Both the position numbers and the translations under genes were made by a program. A DNA stretch of 64,000 nucleotides, taken from contig OX344749.2 of the NCBI GenBank assembly GCA_947034885.2, forward strand, positions 27,481,501 to 27,545,500. The letters are read 5' to 3'. The notes beneath the pieces were generated by a model that saw only the letters and a program-made list of their open reading frames with translations, ran no database searches and was not told the DNA's origin. This DNA comes from Thuidium tamariscinum. Taxonomy: Eukaryota > Streptophyta > Bryopsida > Hypnales > Thuidiaceae. Below are positions 46,286 to 57,700 of the stretch, in pieces; the first letter of the stretch is position 1; the number at the start of each line of letters is the position of its first letter.

Positions 46286-47003
46286 AGGTAGTTGCAAGAA
46301 AGACCTACTTTGGTTCTTTTAGTGTTTGGAAAGTTTCTTTAGGAGTACTTATTATACTAGAAATAATTAATTTTAAAATATAAAAATATAACCTATGTAA
46401 ACAATTTTAAGGAGAAGATATTCTGAGAAGGAAAAGCATAGAAAAACTTCCTAGGTAGGAGAATTAGAAAAGTGTAGAATGTAAAGAAAATAGGTACTTC
46501 AACATTTTAATTTGTAAGAAATACAAAAAACAATTAATGAAGATTTGAAGAAACTAAAATTGGAAATTTGGAAGGACTTTATTGCAATGGACTCTCACCA
46601 AAAGAATTATCTTGAAACCATCTTCAATGTTTAGTTGTTCACAAAGTGTAAATGCAAGGGAGCCCTATTAGCATGCATGTAGACAACATAAAATAACGTT
46701 TTTTTAATTGCCTTTTGGTAGATACACACTTACCTAGTATAGAAATAGAGCACAAAAATTTCAACTTTAGATCATTAATTTGGATACTCCTTCCAAGTAT
46801 GAAATGTGACAAATTAGCTAAATTCAAATTTAAATATAAAATGATTTTTGAATTTTTTTTGAAAAATAAAGGATTTAGTTGCTATTAAGTTAGACATCTC
46901 TAATGAATATTCTAATTTAACTAGATTCATGCTTCAAAAGCTATAATTGATGAAAGGTTAACTTTGTTATTCCAAATAGTACATGTCTTTCTTGCAATCA
47001 CCC
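46286..47003 (+). mobile_element. GGGTSATTGC-family element, B type, copy 2
   Basis: 718 bp, AGGTAGTTGCAAGAAAGACC to GTCTTTCTTGCAATCACCC. It matches 42143-42873 in order and orientation (AAGGAAAAGCATAG, CTAGTATAGAAATAGAGCACA). No clean target duplication. Confidence 0.75.
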
Positions 47004-47793
47004 ATCAATACAATATGAACACTCTAACTTTTTTCAAATAAAATATACAAACAACACATATGCAATCATCATACATCAAAGAATCCATGCAAAAACTCAT
47101 GCAAATGAATCATACATATATGTATAATAGGAAAAAATCCCACTAAAATTGAAAACCCTTCTAAGCCTAATTTATCCATCTATATATGAAGTGATTTTGG
47201 GTCCCAAATTCTTACAAAAAGTACCAACAAGTAGATTAGTTTCAATGTCTAGGGTTCAAAATGTACTACAACAATAGTTCCTATATATTAAAAAAAAAAC
47301 CTAAGTATATACATATTTAGCCAAAAATGAGATATAGTTTATTATTTTGTCTTTTTGCATATGTAAAATTGAACTTCCACATATATGTTTGTCTCCACCT
47401 AAGTTTTAAGACTATTTCTTGTGTAAATTTACAAATTATGTATTATCAATGGATCATTATTATGTATCATTATAATATAATATATAATAGTTGTAATATA
47501 CTACACCTCAAAAAAGTATTGCTATAGTAACTGGAATATATATTTTTAAATTATAAACCCCAACATTTCAAACGTACCCTATAGTAGGTCTTATTTTGTT
47601 TTTAAAGTAATTAATAGCAAAATAGGATAATGTGCACCTTAATAAATGTTGCATATAGCATGTGAAGTACAACAATTCATTTAAAAAATCCAAAATAGTA
47701 TTCAATTACCTATCTTTTAAGCTTTTAAGGTGTATTTAGGATTCTAAATTGTATCCCTATTGATTCTACAAAACAAATTTTTTTTTGACTAAA
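47004..47793. other. AT-rich spacer, no gene seen
   Basis: Nothing recognised beyond short AT repeats around 47480. Confidence 0.35.
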
Positions 47794-47797
47794 TAAT

Positions 47798-48790
47798 AGG
47801 TGATTGCAAGAGACCCTTGTCCTATTTTTTGCCCCATTAGTCTTGGACAGGTTATTTTTCATTCATAACTTTTGTGTTGTTTCTCCATTTTACACAAAAC
47901 TTGAAATGAAGGTATATGTAATAGTTTTAGATACTACGTAATTTTTTGAATTTTTAAAAATTATTATACTGTTTTTAAATAACCCCCAATTGGATGTCTA
48001 CCACTCTACCTTGGCCATTTTGAGGGGGCTTTAGTCCTACTTTCGATTCAAAAATGCAAATTTTAAGCTCAAAATCACTAAGGGAGATTTGAGGCCTCCA
48101 CGAGACTACTAGTTTCCACAGTCTAAAAACAAAGAAACTATCGCGGAAACTTAGAATTATAGGAATCCTATGTGAATACGTGGCGTGAGAGTATGTAGGA
48201 ATGTGGTTGAGAGAGTGCCATGTAAAAATTTTTATTTTGGTAATTGCTAGCCTAATAGCAGCCAACAATTACGGAAACAATTTTAAGAACAATCCTGAAA
48301 TGGCTCTTCATAGGCCTCAAATCCCCCCTAATGTGGCATGCTAGGACTCTTATTAAAGTTACACAAGCCTATGTAGAGATTTTCTAAAAATGATAAACTA
48401 TTCAACTTCTACATATACTCAAAGTGGAGTATTTTTGTACAAGTGTAGAGAACACAATTTATCTTTCCCAAAGATGAAAATGATTGAGGAGAAGCATCTT
48501 TAAGTAAGGAAAAAAAAAAATTTCTTAAAATTTTTAGAATTTTCTTACTATTTTTTAAAAATAAAACATTAAAATGTCTTTTTCCATGGTATTTTCCATC
48601 ACTCTTTGAGTGTGTATAACTTTTAAAGATAAATTTTTTTAGGCTTGAATTTTCTCACACCTTAGTTTTATAATGCTATAAAAATTTTAAAAATTTTATT
48701 CTATTTAAAAAAATTTATTCCAAAAGTCACAGGACTCATTGAAATAGGCCATTTTGAGCCAAAATTGGTAAGTGTTTCTTGTCATGACCC
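47798..48790 (+). mobile_element. GGGTSATTGC-family element, E type, copy 3 with insertion
   Basis: Ends AGGTGATTGCAAGAGACCC and GTGTTTCTTGTCATGACCC, with exact 4-bp duplication TAAT (47794-47797, 48791-48794). It contains the 247-bp MITE at 48081-48327; without that and its 3-bp duplication it is 743 bp, like E copies 1 and 2. Confidence 0.85.
48081..48327. mobile_element. 247-bp MITE inside E element
   Basis: AGGGAGATTTGAGGCCT at the left and AGGCCTCAAATCCCCC at the right, flanked by CTA (48078-48080, 48328-48330). E copy 2 lacks it. The inner phrase GTGGTTGAGAGAGTGCCATG recalls GTGGTCGAGTGATTGCCATG of the 8103-8438 MITE, so the two are distant relatives. Confidence 0.8.
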
Positions 48791-49009
48791 TAATGTCTAT
48801 GATAATGTGTAGAAAGATCACTAAAATAATCACATTTCTTCCAATCGACCCCTATGTTATTTGCATTCATGAATCAAAAAACATATATATGAATATTTAG
48901 TTATAAATTATTTCAAAATTCAGACAAGTAGAATTCTATACATTATATTTTTTTAACCCGCTTGTAGTACCTTCACTAGATTTTTATCAAAAACATTATA
49001 AAACTATCA

Positions 49010-49142
49010 TTTTTAGGTGAAGTACTAAAATTTGGAGAAACAACAACATTTTTGGACATATGTAACCACAAGATCTTGTAGTATGCTAACTTAATATGAA
49101 TGTGTGGAAAAAGATTCAAAAATTTAGACTACATAGAATACA

Positions 49143-49203
<61 letters not shown>

Positions 49204-49690
49204 CTTTTGAATTTACAAAAATTGTTTTTTTGACCTTGTGAAAAAACAAACAATTGAAATTTACAATGTCACATTTGCATAGAAAAATGTTTATGTAGGT
49301 GGTGCTTCTTTAGATTTAGATCATTGAAATTGCACAACATATAGGAAAAAATAGTAAATAGAAAGAAGAAGATTGGGTCAAAATTCAATATTATTATGAA
49401 TTTGTTATGGAATTGAAAAATACCAATGTCAATGGTTGCAAGGTTGTTACTAACAATCTACATCCTATGATTGTATTTTTCTCAAAAAATATTGAAAATT
49501 GAGTAAATTAAAGGACTTCAAAGTTAATTTTAGAGTAGAGAATCCATAATACACTTGAATAAAATTCCTCATAACTTTTGACTCATTGATTAAAATGGAA
49601 TAATTCAAAGCTTTCCACATACACATAAATATAAGAAATTCATTATTTAAAGGCCATATTCATTAAAATGAGACAATTTGCACTTTCATA
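49010..49690 (-). mobile_element. F-family element, diverged partial copy
   Basis: Reverse complement of the interior of 51941-52883: AACCACAAGATCTTGTAGTA, CTTGTGAAAAAACAAACAA, AACATATAGGAAAAAATAGTAA and CTCATAACTTTTGACTCATTG. Interrupted by an AT microsatellite; TTAA ends not seen. Confidence 0.6.
49145..49200. repeat. (AT)n microsatellite, about 28 units
   Basis: An uninterrupted dinucleotide run within the diverged F element. Likely polymorphic. Confidence 0.95.
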
Positions 49691-50975
49691 TAGTCTTTGA
49701 ATTTACATTTAGATGATAATAAGTATTTGATATTGAATTTTTTTTGAAAAATTGAGACTTTAATATGCTAGTACACTTACAAACCTTTGATTTTTATAAA
49801 AGTTGATAAATTAAGAGATTTTTGATTTGTTAGAGTAGAGGTCTCAAAGAATTAGGCTAAACTCTTAAAATGTTCATTTATTTCAATTTAACAAATATGG
49901 CCTTGAATTTAATTTCAAATTTTTTTTTCTTAAGAATTTTTTTTTAATCTATTTGTATTTTCTATTATTAAAAAAATAAAAATATTAGGTCATAATTTTT
50001 GTTTATATTTTCAAATGTTTATATTTTGATTGAAAACTTGAAATGTCAAACTTATTTTAAAACTTGAAACTCCAATTCATATTCTAACTACTCGTAGTTC
50101 AAAGTTTTTTGAAAAAAGACATTCTACTCTGCTCAAATGAGGTCTAAAATCTTAGTTTTATTACAAAATTACGGATTTCTAACTTCTCTATGAGCTCACA
50201 ACTTCAAAAAATCACATATCCCATATAGGTTGGTCGACCTCCTTCCTCCACATGTGTATATAAAGAGCTTCTTTTCCCCATTCATTTCACAAAATATGAA
50301 TGATTCATGGAAGAAAACAATCTAGTAAATAAAATAACTCCATGTTCTCGATTTGTTTTGGTCAACATTTTGGAAAGTTGATTAAATTTTTTTTAAAATT
50401 TAGATCATCTAAAAGCATTTCATCTAAAAATTTATCATAATTCTAATAAAATTTCAACTATTTTATTAAATCCTAGGAAAATATTTTTTGGATTAAATGA
50501 CTTGGAAACTTAAAAATCCACGGTGGCAAAGGAATGAGAGGAAGATTTTCTGATGTATATCTTTGTCCAAATTGACAACCGAATTTACAAAATTCTGTCA
50601 ATTAAGTGTCCGAATCACAGTCTCCTAATCTACAGCAAAATTGAGAGAATTTTGTCAAATTTTCTGTCAAATAGGATACAGTTTCCTTTGTAGTGTCCCT
50701 AGGATGTGAGTATTTAACCCCTATAAGCCCATTGTCTCCTTTAGTGGGAGACAACTAAAGATGGATTTTGGATAGATTCCTATAACCTCAAGCTTTAGTA
50801 TATCATTGCTACTTATTAGCTTTGTATGAATGTAATTTTTATTTCAAAAAATGTTTGAAATCAAAATTTATACGTCAAAAATCCTAAATTTCAACTTGAC
50901 AAGTAGAAAAATAAACTCATAATAATTTGAAATTAAATTAATTTTTTTTATAAACTACATTTTTGTTTACATGTG
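49691..50975. other. AT-rich spacer with a foldback-arm relative
   Basis: 50095-50330 resembles the foldback arm at 30280-30480: a TTTTTTGAAAAAA start, TCAAATGAGGTCTAAAAT, CACATATCCCATA, then TATATAAAGAGCTTCTTTTCC (a TATA-like box and CT tract). The rest has no recognised content. Confidence 0.5.
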
Positions 50976-51716
50976 GGGTGATTGCAAAAAAAGGCTGTAC
51001 TATTTGGCGTCACAATCAAAGTGACTTTCATGCCATTGGGTATAACTTTTGGAAAATTAAGCCAATGTACTTGAAATTTTTATTGAAGATGGCCAACTTG
51101 ATGGTAATAAGATTCTTTATTTTTCAGAAATTTCTAAAATACATTTTCTAATTAAATTTTAATTTAGCTAATTTGTCACACTTTACGATTTAGGGGTTTT
51201 TAGTATTGTGGAGTATCCAAAGTTAGTGATGTAGACTTGAAATTTATGTGGTCTATTTCTACACTAGAGATTTATGTGTCCACTAAAAAGAATTTTAAGA
51301 AAATCATTTTATATCCTCTACATTCATGCAAATAGGGACCTCTTGCATATGCAATTCTGAATATTGAAAATGGTTTCAAAGTCATTCTTTTGGTGAAATA
51401 TCATCACCAGCAATCCTTTCCAAATTGAAAATTTTTACTTTTTTCTTAAATGTCTTTTCCTATTTTTTACAAATTATTACAAAAAAAAATGTAAAAGTTC
51501 TCATTTTCATGAGATTTTGCACTTGTCCAGTTCACCTACTTAGAAAATTTTCCTACACTTTTCCTTCATAGGGTACCTTCTTCTTCAAGAAAAATACATT
51601 GAACATTTTAATTTTTTAATTTTTTAAATTATTTTTCTATTTTTAAAGTACTCCCAAAAAAATGAGTACTATTGCAAAACAAGATAAAAAACGGGAGGCC
51701 TTTCTTGCAATCACCC
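50976..51716 (-). mobile_element. GGGTSATTGC-family element, B type, inverted copy
   Basis: 741 bp, GGGTGATTGCAAAAAAAGGC to GGCCTTTCTTGCAATCACCC; flanks TGTG and TGTA agree at three of four positions. Interior reverse complement of 42143-42873. Confidence 0.75.
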
Positions 51717-51940
51717 TGTAAAGCTTTGATTCATTTCATTTGGATAAGCAAGTGATGTAAGAGTTATGAACAATCTTCTATTTTGGGTAATTTGAGAACC
51801 ATCTTGAAAAAAATAAATAGTAGGATTTATAATTTCTAATTGCAATTTTACAAATTTTCTAAGAAAATGTTTGGTAGGCTAAAGTTTTCTTGTTTAGAAC
51901 AACTTCACCATTGACATAATTATTGTATTTCAATTCCATC

Positions 51941-52883
51941 TTAACCCCTAAAGCCCCAAACACCGTTTTTTGAGATTATAAAATTTTTGGGCAGCTCACT
52001 ACGGATGGAGGTTTTATTTTTTTTCTTTGAAATTTTGATACAATGTGTGCCCGAGGAGTAGCTTTAAGGCCCGACAATTTTCATAACTTTTGACTTCACC
52101 GTTAAAAAGTTATGGCAAGATATGTTGTTTTCTTTACTCGGCGGGCAGCCCGGGCAGATGAAAAAACTTCTTCAAAAAAACTTTTTTTTAAAAAGTGAAA
52201 TTTCAAATTGGTTCTTTAGGTTTATACAGCTTTGAATCAATCCATTCCAATCAATGAGTCAAAAGTTATGAAGATTTGAGTTTGGGGTAGTTTGCGGCCA
52301 ATTTCAAAATCTCTACAGTACAAAAAAGGTTTGAAATTCTTCATTTAATTCAATTTTTCATATTTTTGAAAAAAAATAAAAACAGAAGATGTAGATTGTT
52401 TATTACAACATTTTAACCATTGGGATTGAAATTTTTCAATTCCATGAATAAAATGTTCACAATTTAGTATTTTGGCTCATTTTTTACTTCTTTCTACTTA
52501 CTTATTTTTTCCTATATGTTGTACAATTCCAAATGGTTTGAAATTTTTTGAGAATGTAGCCAACTTGCATTGAAGTATGAATTCAAAGAGTAACTACCAT
52601 TTTGAATTTTTTTCACACAAATGTGACCTTGTGAAGTGCAGCTGCCCAGATTTTCGGAGGGATAAAAAAACAATTTTTGTCAATTCAAATGCTTATATCT
52701 TGCAATCTACACGGTGGAAATTTTTGAAATTTTTTCCACATGTTTACAAACCACCTTACTACAAGATCCTACGGTTACATGAGTCAAAAATATGTTTTAA
52801 GAAAAAAAAATTGCACTTGTATTACAAATGGCAGTTTTGGAGCATTTTTGGTGAAAACATAGTCAAAAACCTTTAGGGGTTAA
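51941..52883 (+). mobile_element. TTAA-flanked ~940-bp element (F family), best copy
   Basis: TTAACCCCTAAAGCCCC at the left and CCTTTAGGGGTTAA at the right. Contains TGAGTCAAAAGTTATGAAG, TTGTTTATTACAACATTTTAA and ACTACAAGATCCTACGGTTA, seen inverted in 13837-14809. No transposase. The adjoining 52884-53321 repeats the right-hand portion and ends CCTTTAGGGGTTAGG, suggesting a second, truncated copy. Confidence 0.75.
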
Positions 52884-53321
52884 AGATATTAAAAAATTTA
52901 GATTTTCCTTCAATCTTGGACCTACTTCTATTTAATCGTTTTTTAAAGAATGACAATCAAGCATTTTAAGAAAATTTCTAGATTTTCAATTCAATTCTTC
53001 AATTTAAGAAATTTTAAATATAAAGTTGATAGTGCTGCAAAATATTTTCACATATGGTCTTCAAAATCATCTAAAATTGGACACCAATCTTTAAGAAGAA
53101 CTTTTTTTGGAACTTTAAATGCTAATATCTTATAATTTATACAATCAAATTTCAAGAAATTTTTACTACATGGTTTGAAACAAGTAAATTACAAGATCCT
53201 ATGGTTAAATTCTAAAAAAGTATTTTCTTGGTTTTCTTGGATGAGCACAATAAAATGACAATTTTGAGTGTTTTTCACCAGAGAAAAATGGGAAGGGAAA
53301 TGACCTTGGACCTTTAGGGGT

Positions 53322-54789
53322 TAGGTGAACAATATCAGTATTTTATTGACAATGTTCAATGTCTTTTCTTCTAGTACGAGTACAATAAACTTCAACCCTT
53401 AAGAAATCCAATCAACCATATTAGAATTGTTGCCAATTTTTGGTTTCTTTTTGCCTTTATGGATGTAAAATGAATTTCAGATATTAATTATAATGCAATT
53501 TAGATCGACTGATCTTCCTACTTCTATATTTCAAACTAAAATCATTACTATTAAAAAATTTTGTAAGGAAAATAGTTGAAAGTGCTTAGAATTTGCATAG
53601 TGTTATTAGTAAAAGAAATTTGTATGGTGTTAGAAAAAGGATTGATGTTTTCATCATGACTTCAAGCTCCTCAGCCTCGTGAACTCTAAAGTTGTCATGG
53701 GGCGGTTGCAAGTGATGAATGTTGTATTCAATGCAACAAGCTCTCACTCAGTGTTGTTCATTCGCACGAATTGGTGTAGCCACATTGTAATTGATCAAAG
53801 TGGGTGTTCTAATTATATGAGAAGCAATTGCCGTCGGTATAAGAACAACATTAGTAGTAATCTTATTTCACTTTGTGTCTTTAGTTTTCCGTTGAAGTGA
53901 TCCTCCAATTCAACTGGCATGGAGGTTAATGTCCAAGTGTCTTCAGTCGATGCTTGCCTGGATAAATACAACTTGGGTCAAACCACACTGAAAGGGACCA
54001 AACACGTTACTTTACTAGGACAGGACTGCACTCCTTATAAATGGCCGCTATAGTTGCATGCCATAGAATATATTGTCCTCAAATTTTTTGAATTATTTAA
54101 TTCACCTAGGGTTTAGGTTTGGTTGACTTCTGTACAGTTTCATTAGACGACAAGGATTTCGAGGGTTGCTTGGCAAGTTAGCATGTGCATCTGTTAGGCT
54201 TTTGTGCTGTGCTTGTTTGTATGTTATTTAGGGTCGTGGAATCTTCTGTCTCACAATTTCTATGATAAAGCTTGTTTGAACGTGATTTGGGGCTTTTAAA
54301 ATCGGCAGCCTTTGGGTTTTGGTGAAATTACTCTTTTGTAGTGTCTACATTCGCTGATTCACAGGAATTAGCTTTTGATACAGGGTTTAGTCTTTCTTTA
54401 GAAATTTTCAGTCATCTCGCACTTGTTTCTTCGGAGATGATTGTTTCTAGCATCTTTGCGTGTTTGGAGAGGGAGGTTTCTAGTGGGTTTGTGTCCGATG
54501 TGTACAGGGTTCAAATTTTTCTGTTCATGTTCTCCATCTATATCCGAGATGCACACCACAACGATTCCAGGCTCTTTGAAAACCTAAGCAGGTCTTTGTG
54601 TTCCGAATTGTGCTTTACTTTGTCGCCTATTTTAGAACTTATTTCCAAAAAGTTCAGAATCGCACTGGTGGAGCTTTGGAACTTCAAATAACTTTTAAGG
54701 TATGGTATTCTTAGACTTACCCCTTGCGTTGATTATTTCTTTAATCATTTTCTAGTTCAACATCTAAATCGGTTGCTTGTTGTTGTTTA
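53322..54789 (+). promoter_or_regulatory. Upstream and probable 5' leader region of the RING-H2 gene
   Basis: Less AT-rich than what precedes. The exon carrying the ATG is preceded at 54789 by an acceptor (TTGTTGTTTAG), and a donor-like AAG/GTATGG lies at 54700, so a noncoding first exon ending there is likely. An open frame at 54341-54691 (116 codons) lies in this putative leader; I treat it as leader or an upstream frame rather than a gene. The transcription start was not located. Confidence 0.4.
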
Positions 54790-54793
54790 GGAG

Positions 54794-57700
54794 ATGACGA
54801 AAACAGAAGTGAAGCTTCTCAAAGACTGGCCGAAGATGGCTTGGGTTGACCAAGACAAGGAGTTCTTCTTCAAAATTCGAAAGCTACACAACTGTGGCTT
54901 GAATCCAAAGAAGGAGCTCACCATTGAGCATGTCACCCACGAAGACGTGTTCTCTTTATTCGGACACAAAGGTTTAAGACTGACATCTCCCCATTTACCT
55001 CAGTCAGACAAATTAGGTTTGTTGAATATATATTGGAGAGTGTTTGGAACCGAAGAGGTCACAAATAATGAGGTGCAAGGCTGGATTGTGAAGGGCTACA
55101 TTGCTGAGAAGAAGAAACTTCAAATTAATTGGGCCAAAGCTGCCGCAATGACTGCTGTAGAGATGTCCAGAAGAGAGAAACGTGACTTGCCTTCTCGGAA
55201 TCAGAAATTCTTTGGTCCAAAAGTTGAGCCCCGTGTTCACAAGAGAGTAGGTTTAGGTGATGATTCCTTGGGTCCCAACAATGGTGTAGGGGAAAAATCC
55301 AGTAGTCTTCCTCCAAATCATCCCAGCTACTCAAATACACTGAGTACTGGACCTATTCCTATTTCTCAGTACCCTCCTCAAAATTCACCGCTAGGAGTTT
55401 GTCCTTTTGCTGTGTCTGCAGAGGACATTGTCCATGTAGAAGAGCTCGTAGGTTTGAATATTGAATTTTGGAAGACCAAGATGTTGATGTTCATTTCCAT
55501 CTCTGTTTTGAAGTCACAGGTTTTACACCAATTTCATAAGTTTGGCTATTTCGTGTTCATTTATGTATCAAGGACTATTCAATTTAGTGATTTGGTCATT
55601 TTGTGATTTTGAAATCTTCCCGAGGTGAAGGTAGTTCTATCACCCGTTAAATTGACGCAACCAACACTTAGGCATGTAGTTTTAGTACACTGAAAATGAA
55701 AATTTCGTTGAATTGTTTTTTGATGTAGAGTTGTTCATATTTTTTCACTGATTACCACCCAAGATAAGGTTTGAGTGCAAGTTCTGTTCTAGAAGCTATA
55801 GTTGGTGGTTCACAGTTCTATTTTAGAAAATAACGATTTGATTTCTTCATACTTCAAGTGCCCTTGAAATTTCCAATTTTACTCAAAGTAGTGTTTAGGG
55901 TTTTGAGGTCTCTATCTGTTATTCAAGTTCATTTCAATTTTGTCTTACTTGTTTCTTTATACATGGTAATTCTTATTTGTGATTACATCAAGAAAGGATA
56001 TAGGGTTCTGATTTCCTTTTCTTTTCTCTCTTCAGTTAGAGATTCTTCAAGGAAAAGTGGATGCAGCTGGAACTGCAGATGACAAGGCTATTCCACTAGA
56101 GTTGCTGCTCCTGAAACAAGATGAATTAGAAGCTCTCGATGATGAGTTGAATGCAATGCTGCGCAAGGTCGACATTGCAAACTCATTATGTGACAATTTG
56201 AGGAAGATTGCTTACCAGGGGGAGCAAGTGTTATTAAACACCCAATCAGAAGACTATGACCTCGAAAATGCTATTTTGCTAGCTAGCATGCAGGTTAGCA
56301 AATTCAGTGCTGAACATGAAGCACTATCCAATCAAGCAGCAGAAATGCGTCTTGGAGGAGGGATGTCATTGTGGCCACAACCTATCTTACATCCTGCCGT
56401 TCCAGAGTTGGTTTTGGATTCATCTCGCCATATTATTCATCTAACCCCCTGTGGTTGCTGCAAACATTGGTACAATTGCAACGATGTTTTCTTTACTAGT
56501 TGCAAGCACTGTTATCACCCTGCATGTTTGATAGAGTACTTGAAAACACACACCAAATGTTTGGTGTGTAATGAGAGACTCCACCCAAACTGGTGGTCTA
56601 GCTGGGGCATCCGTGAACTGGACGATGACTTGAAGCAGTTAGCTGTTGACTTGGATTTGGAGGCGGAAAGAAAAGAAACAATCCAAGCATTGAAGAATTC
56701 AATGAAGTCAAATTCTACTGGTGAAGCAAGTGAGGTTCACTTTCCATTCTTTCCATTTTTGAAATCTTATTCTATTGTTTTAAAAGCAACTCTTTAGTTT
56801 CAATATGATTTGATACCATTGATTGTTTAGGACTATATTGTTTTCAAAGGAGCTTCCCACGTAATTCATAGAAGGTTTGTACTTTTGTCTATGGCTATGT
56901 CCTTTCAAAAGCAATGCAGTCCTTTTGAAACAACAGCTTCTGCCATTACTTTTCAAAGGACGACCCTTCCTCCTTAAAAGGACTGTATTGCTTTCCAAAG
57001 GACATCCCTTCCTCCTTCAAAGGACTCTATTGCTTTCCAAAGGATTATACATCCTCTTTTGAAGGACTCTAGTGCTTTTCTGAGGATGGTTCCTTCTCCT
57101 TTGAAGGACTCAAGTCCTTTTTGAAGGAGGGCTCAAGGTTTAGGAAGGACTATAGTCCTTTTGCTATGAATGCAGTGCTTTCGAAAGGACTACTCTGATT
57201 TAAAAATTGAAGCTGTTGTTGATAAAATTCATTATATTTGTTATCGTAACTCAACTGTTTTTAGTCGGCATTGCATGTTTTGCAATAACAAGTAAGATCT
57301 TCAAACATATCTATTTTTTTAGGTAATTTTGCTTTTCTTGACACATGTAAAATTTATTTGTTCTTGCAGATGAGATTTCCATTGAAACTACACAACTGCA
57401 TACTGAATTGGGATCTACAAGTGCTTACAAATCAGTACGAGGAAGGCACAGTCTTGGAGTTGCAGATAGTAGAGACTTTGTCAGCCCATCTACCTACCAG
57501 ATCAACCAGAAAGATGACCTGCTTTCTCACATTTCACCCAGCCAAAGTAGACACAACACACTATGCCATTCACCAACTATAGACTTCACTAGAGTAGAAG
57601 GTGATAATTGTGAAGTAGATTCTCCCTATAAGACTTCTGTGATGCATACTCTTTCCCAACCAATTGAATCCAATTTTGATTTGGGAAATGAAGAATTGGG

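Noticed and set aside
7440..53321. LTR retrotransposons, tRNA or rRNA genes and CRISPR arrays
   Set aside because: I looked for long direct terminal repeats, primer-binding sites, reverse-transcriptase motifs, cloverleaf-like segments and spaced short repeats and found none; the spaced repeats seen are transposon ends or a simple 22-bp tandem array.
54341..54691. 116-codon frame upstream of the RING-H2 gene
   Set aside because: It ends just before a donor-like site and lies where a noncoding first exon is expected; the translation is not recognised.
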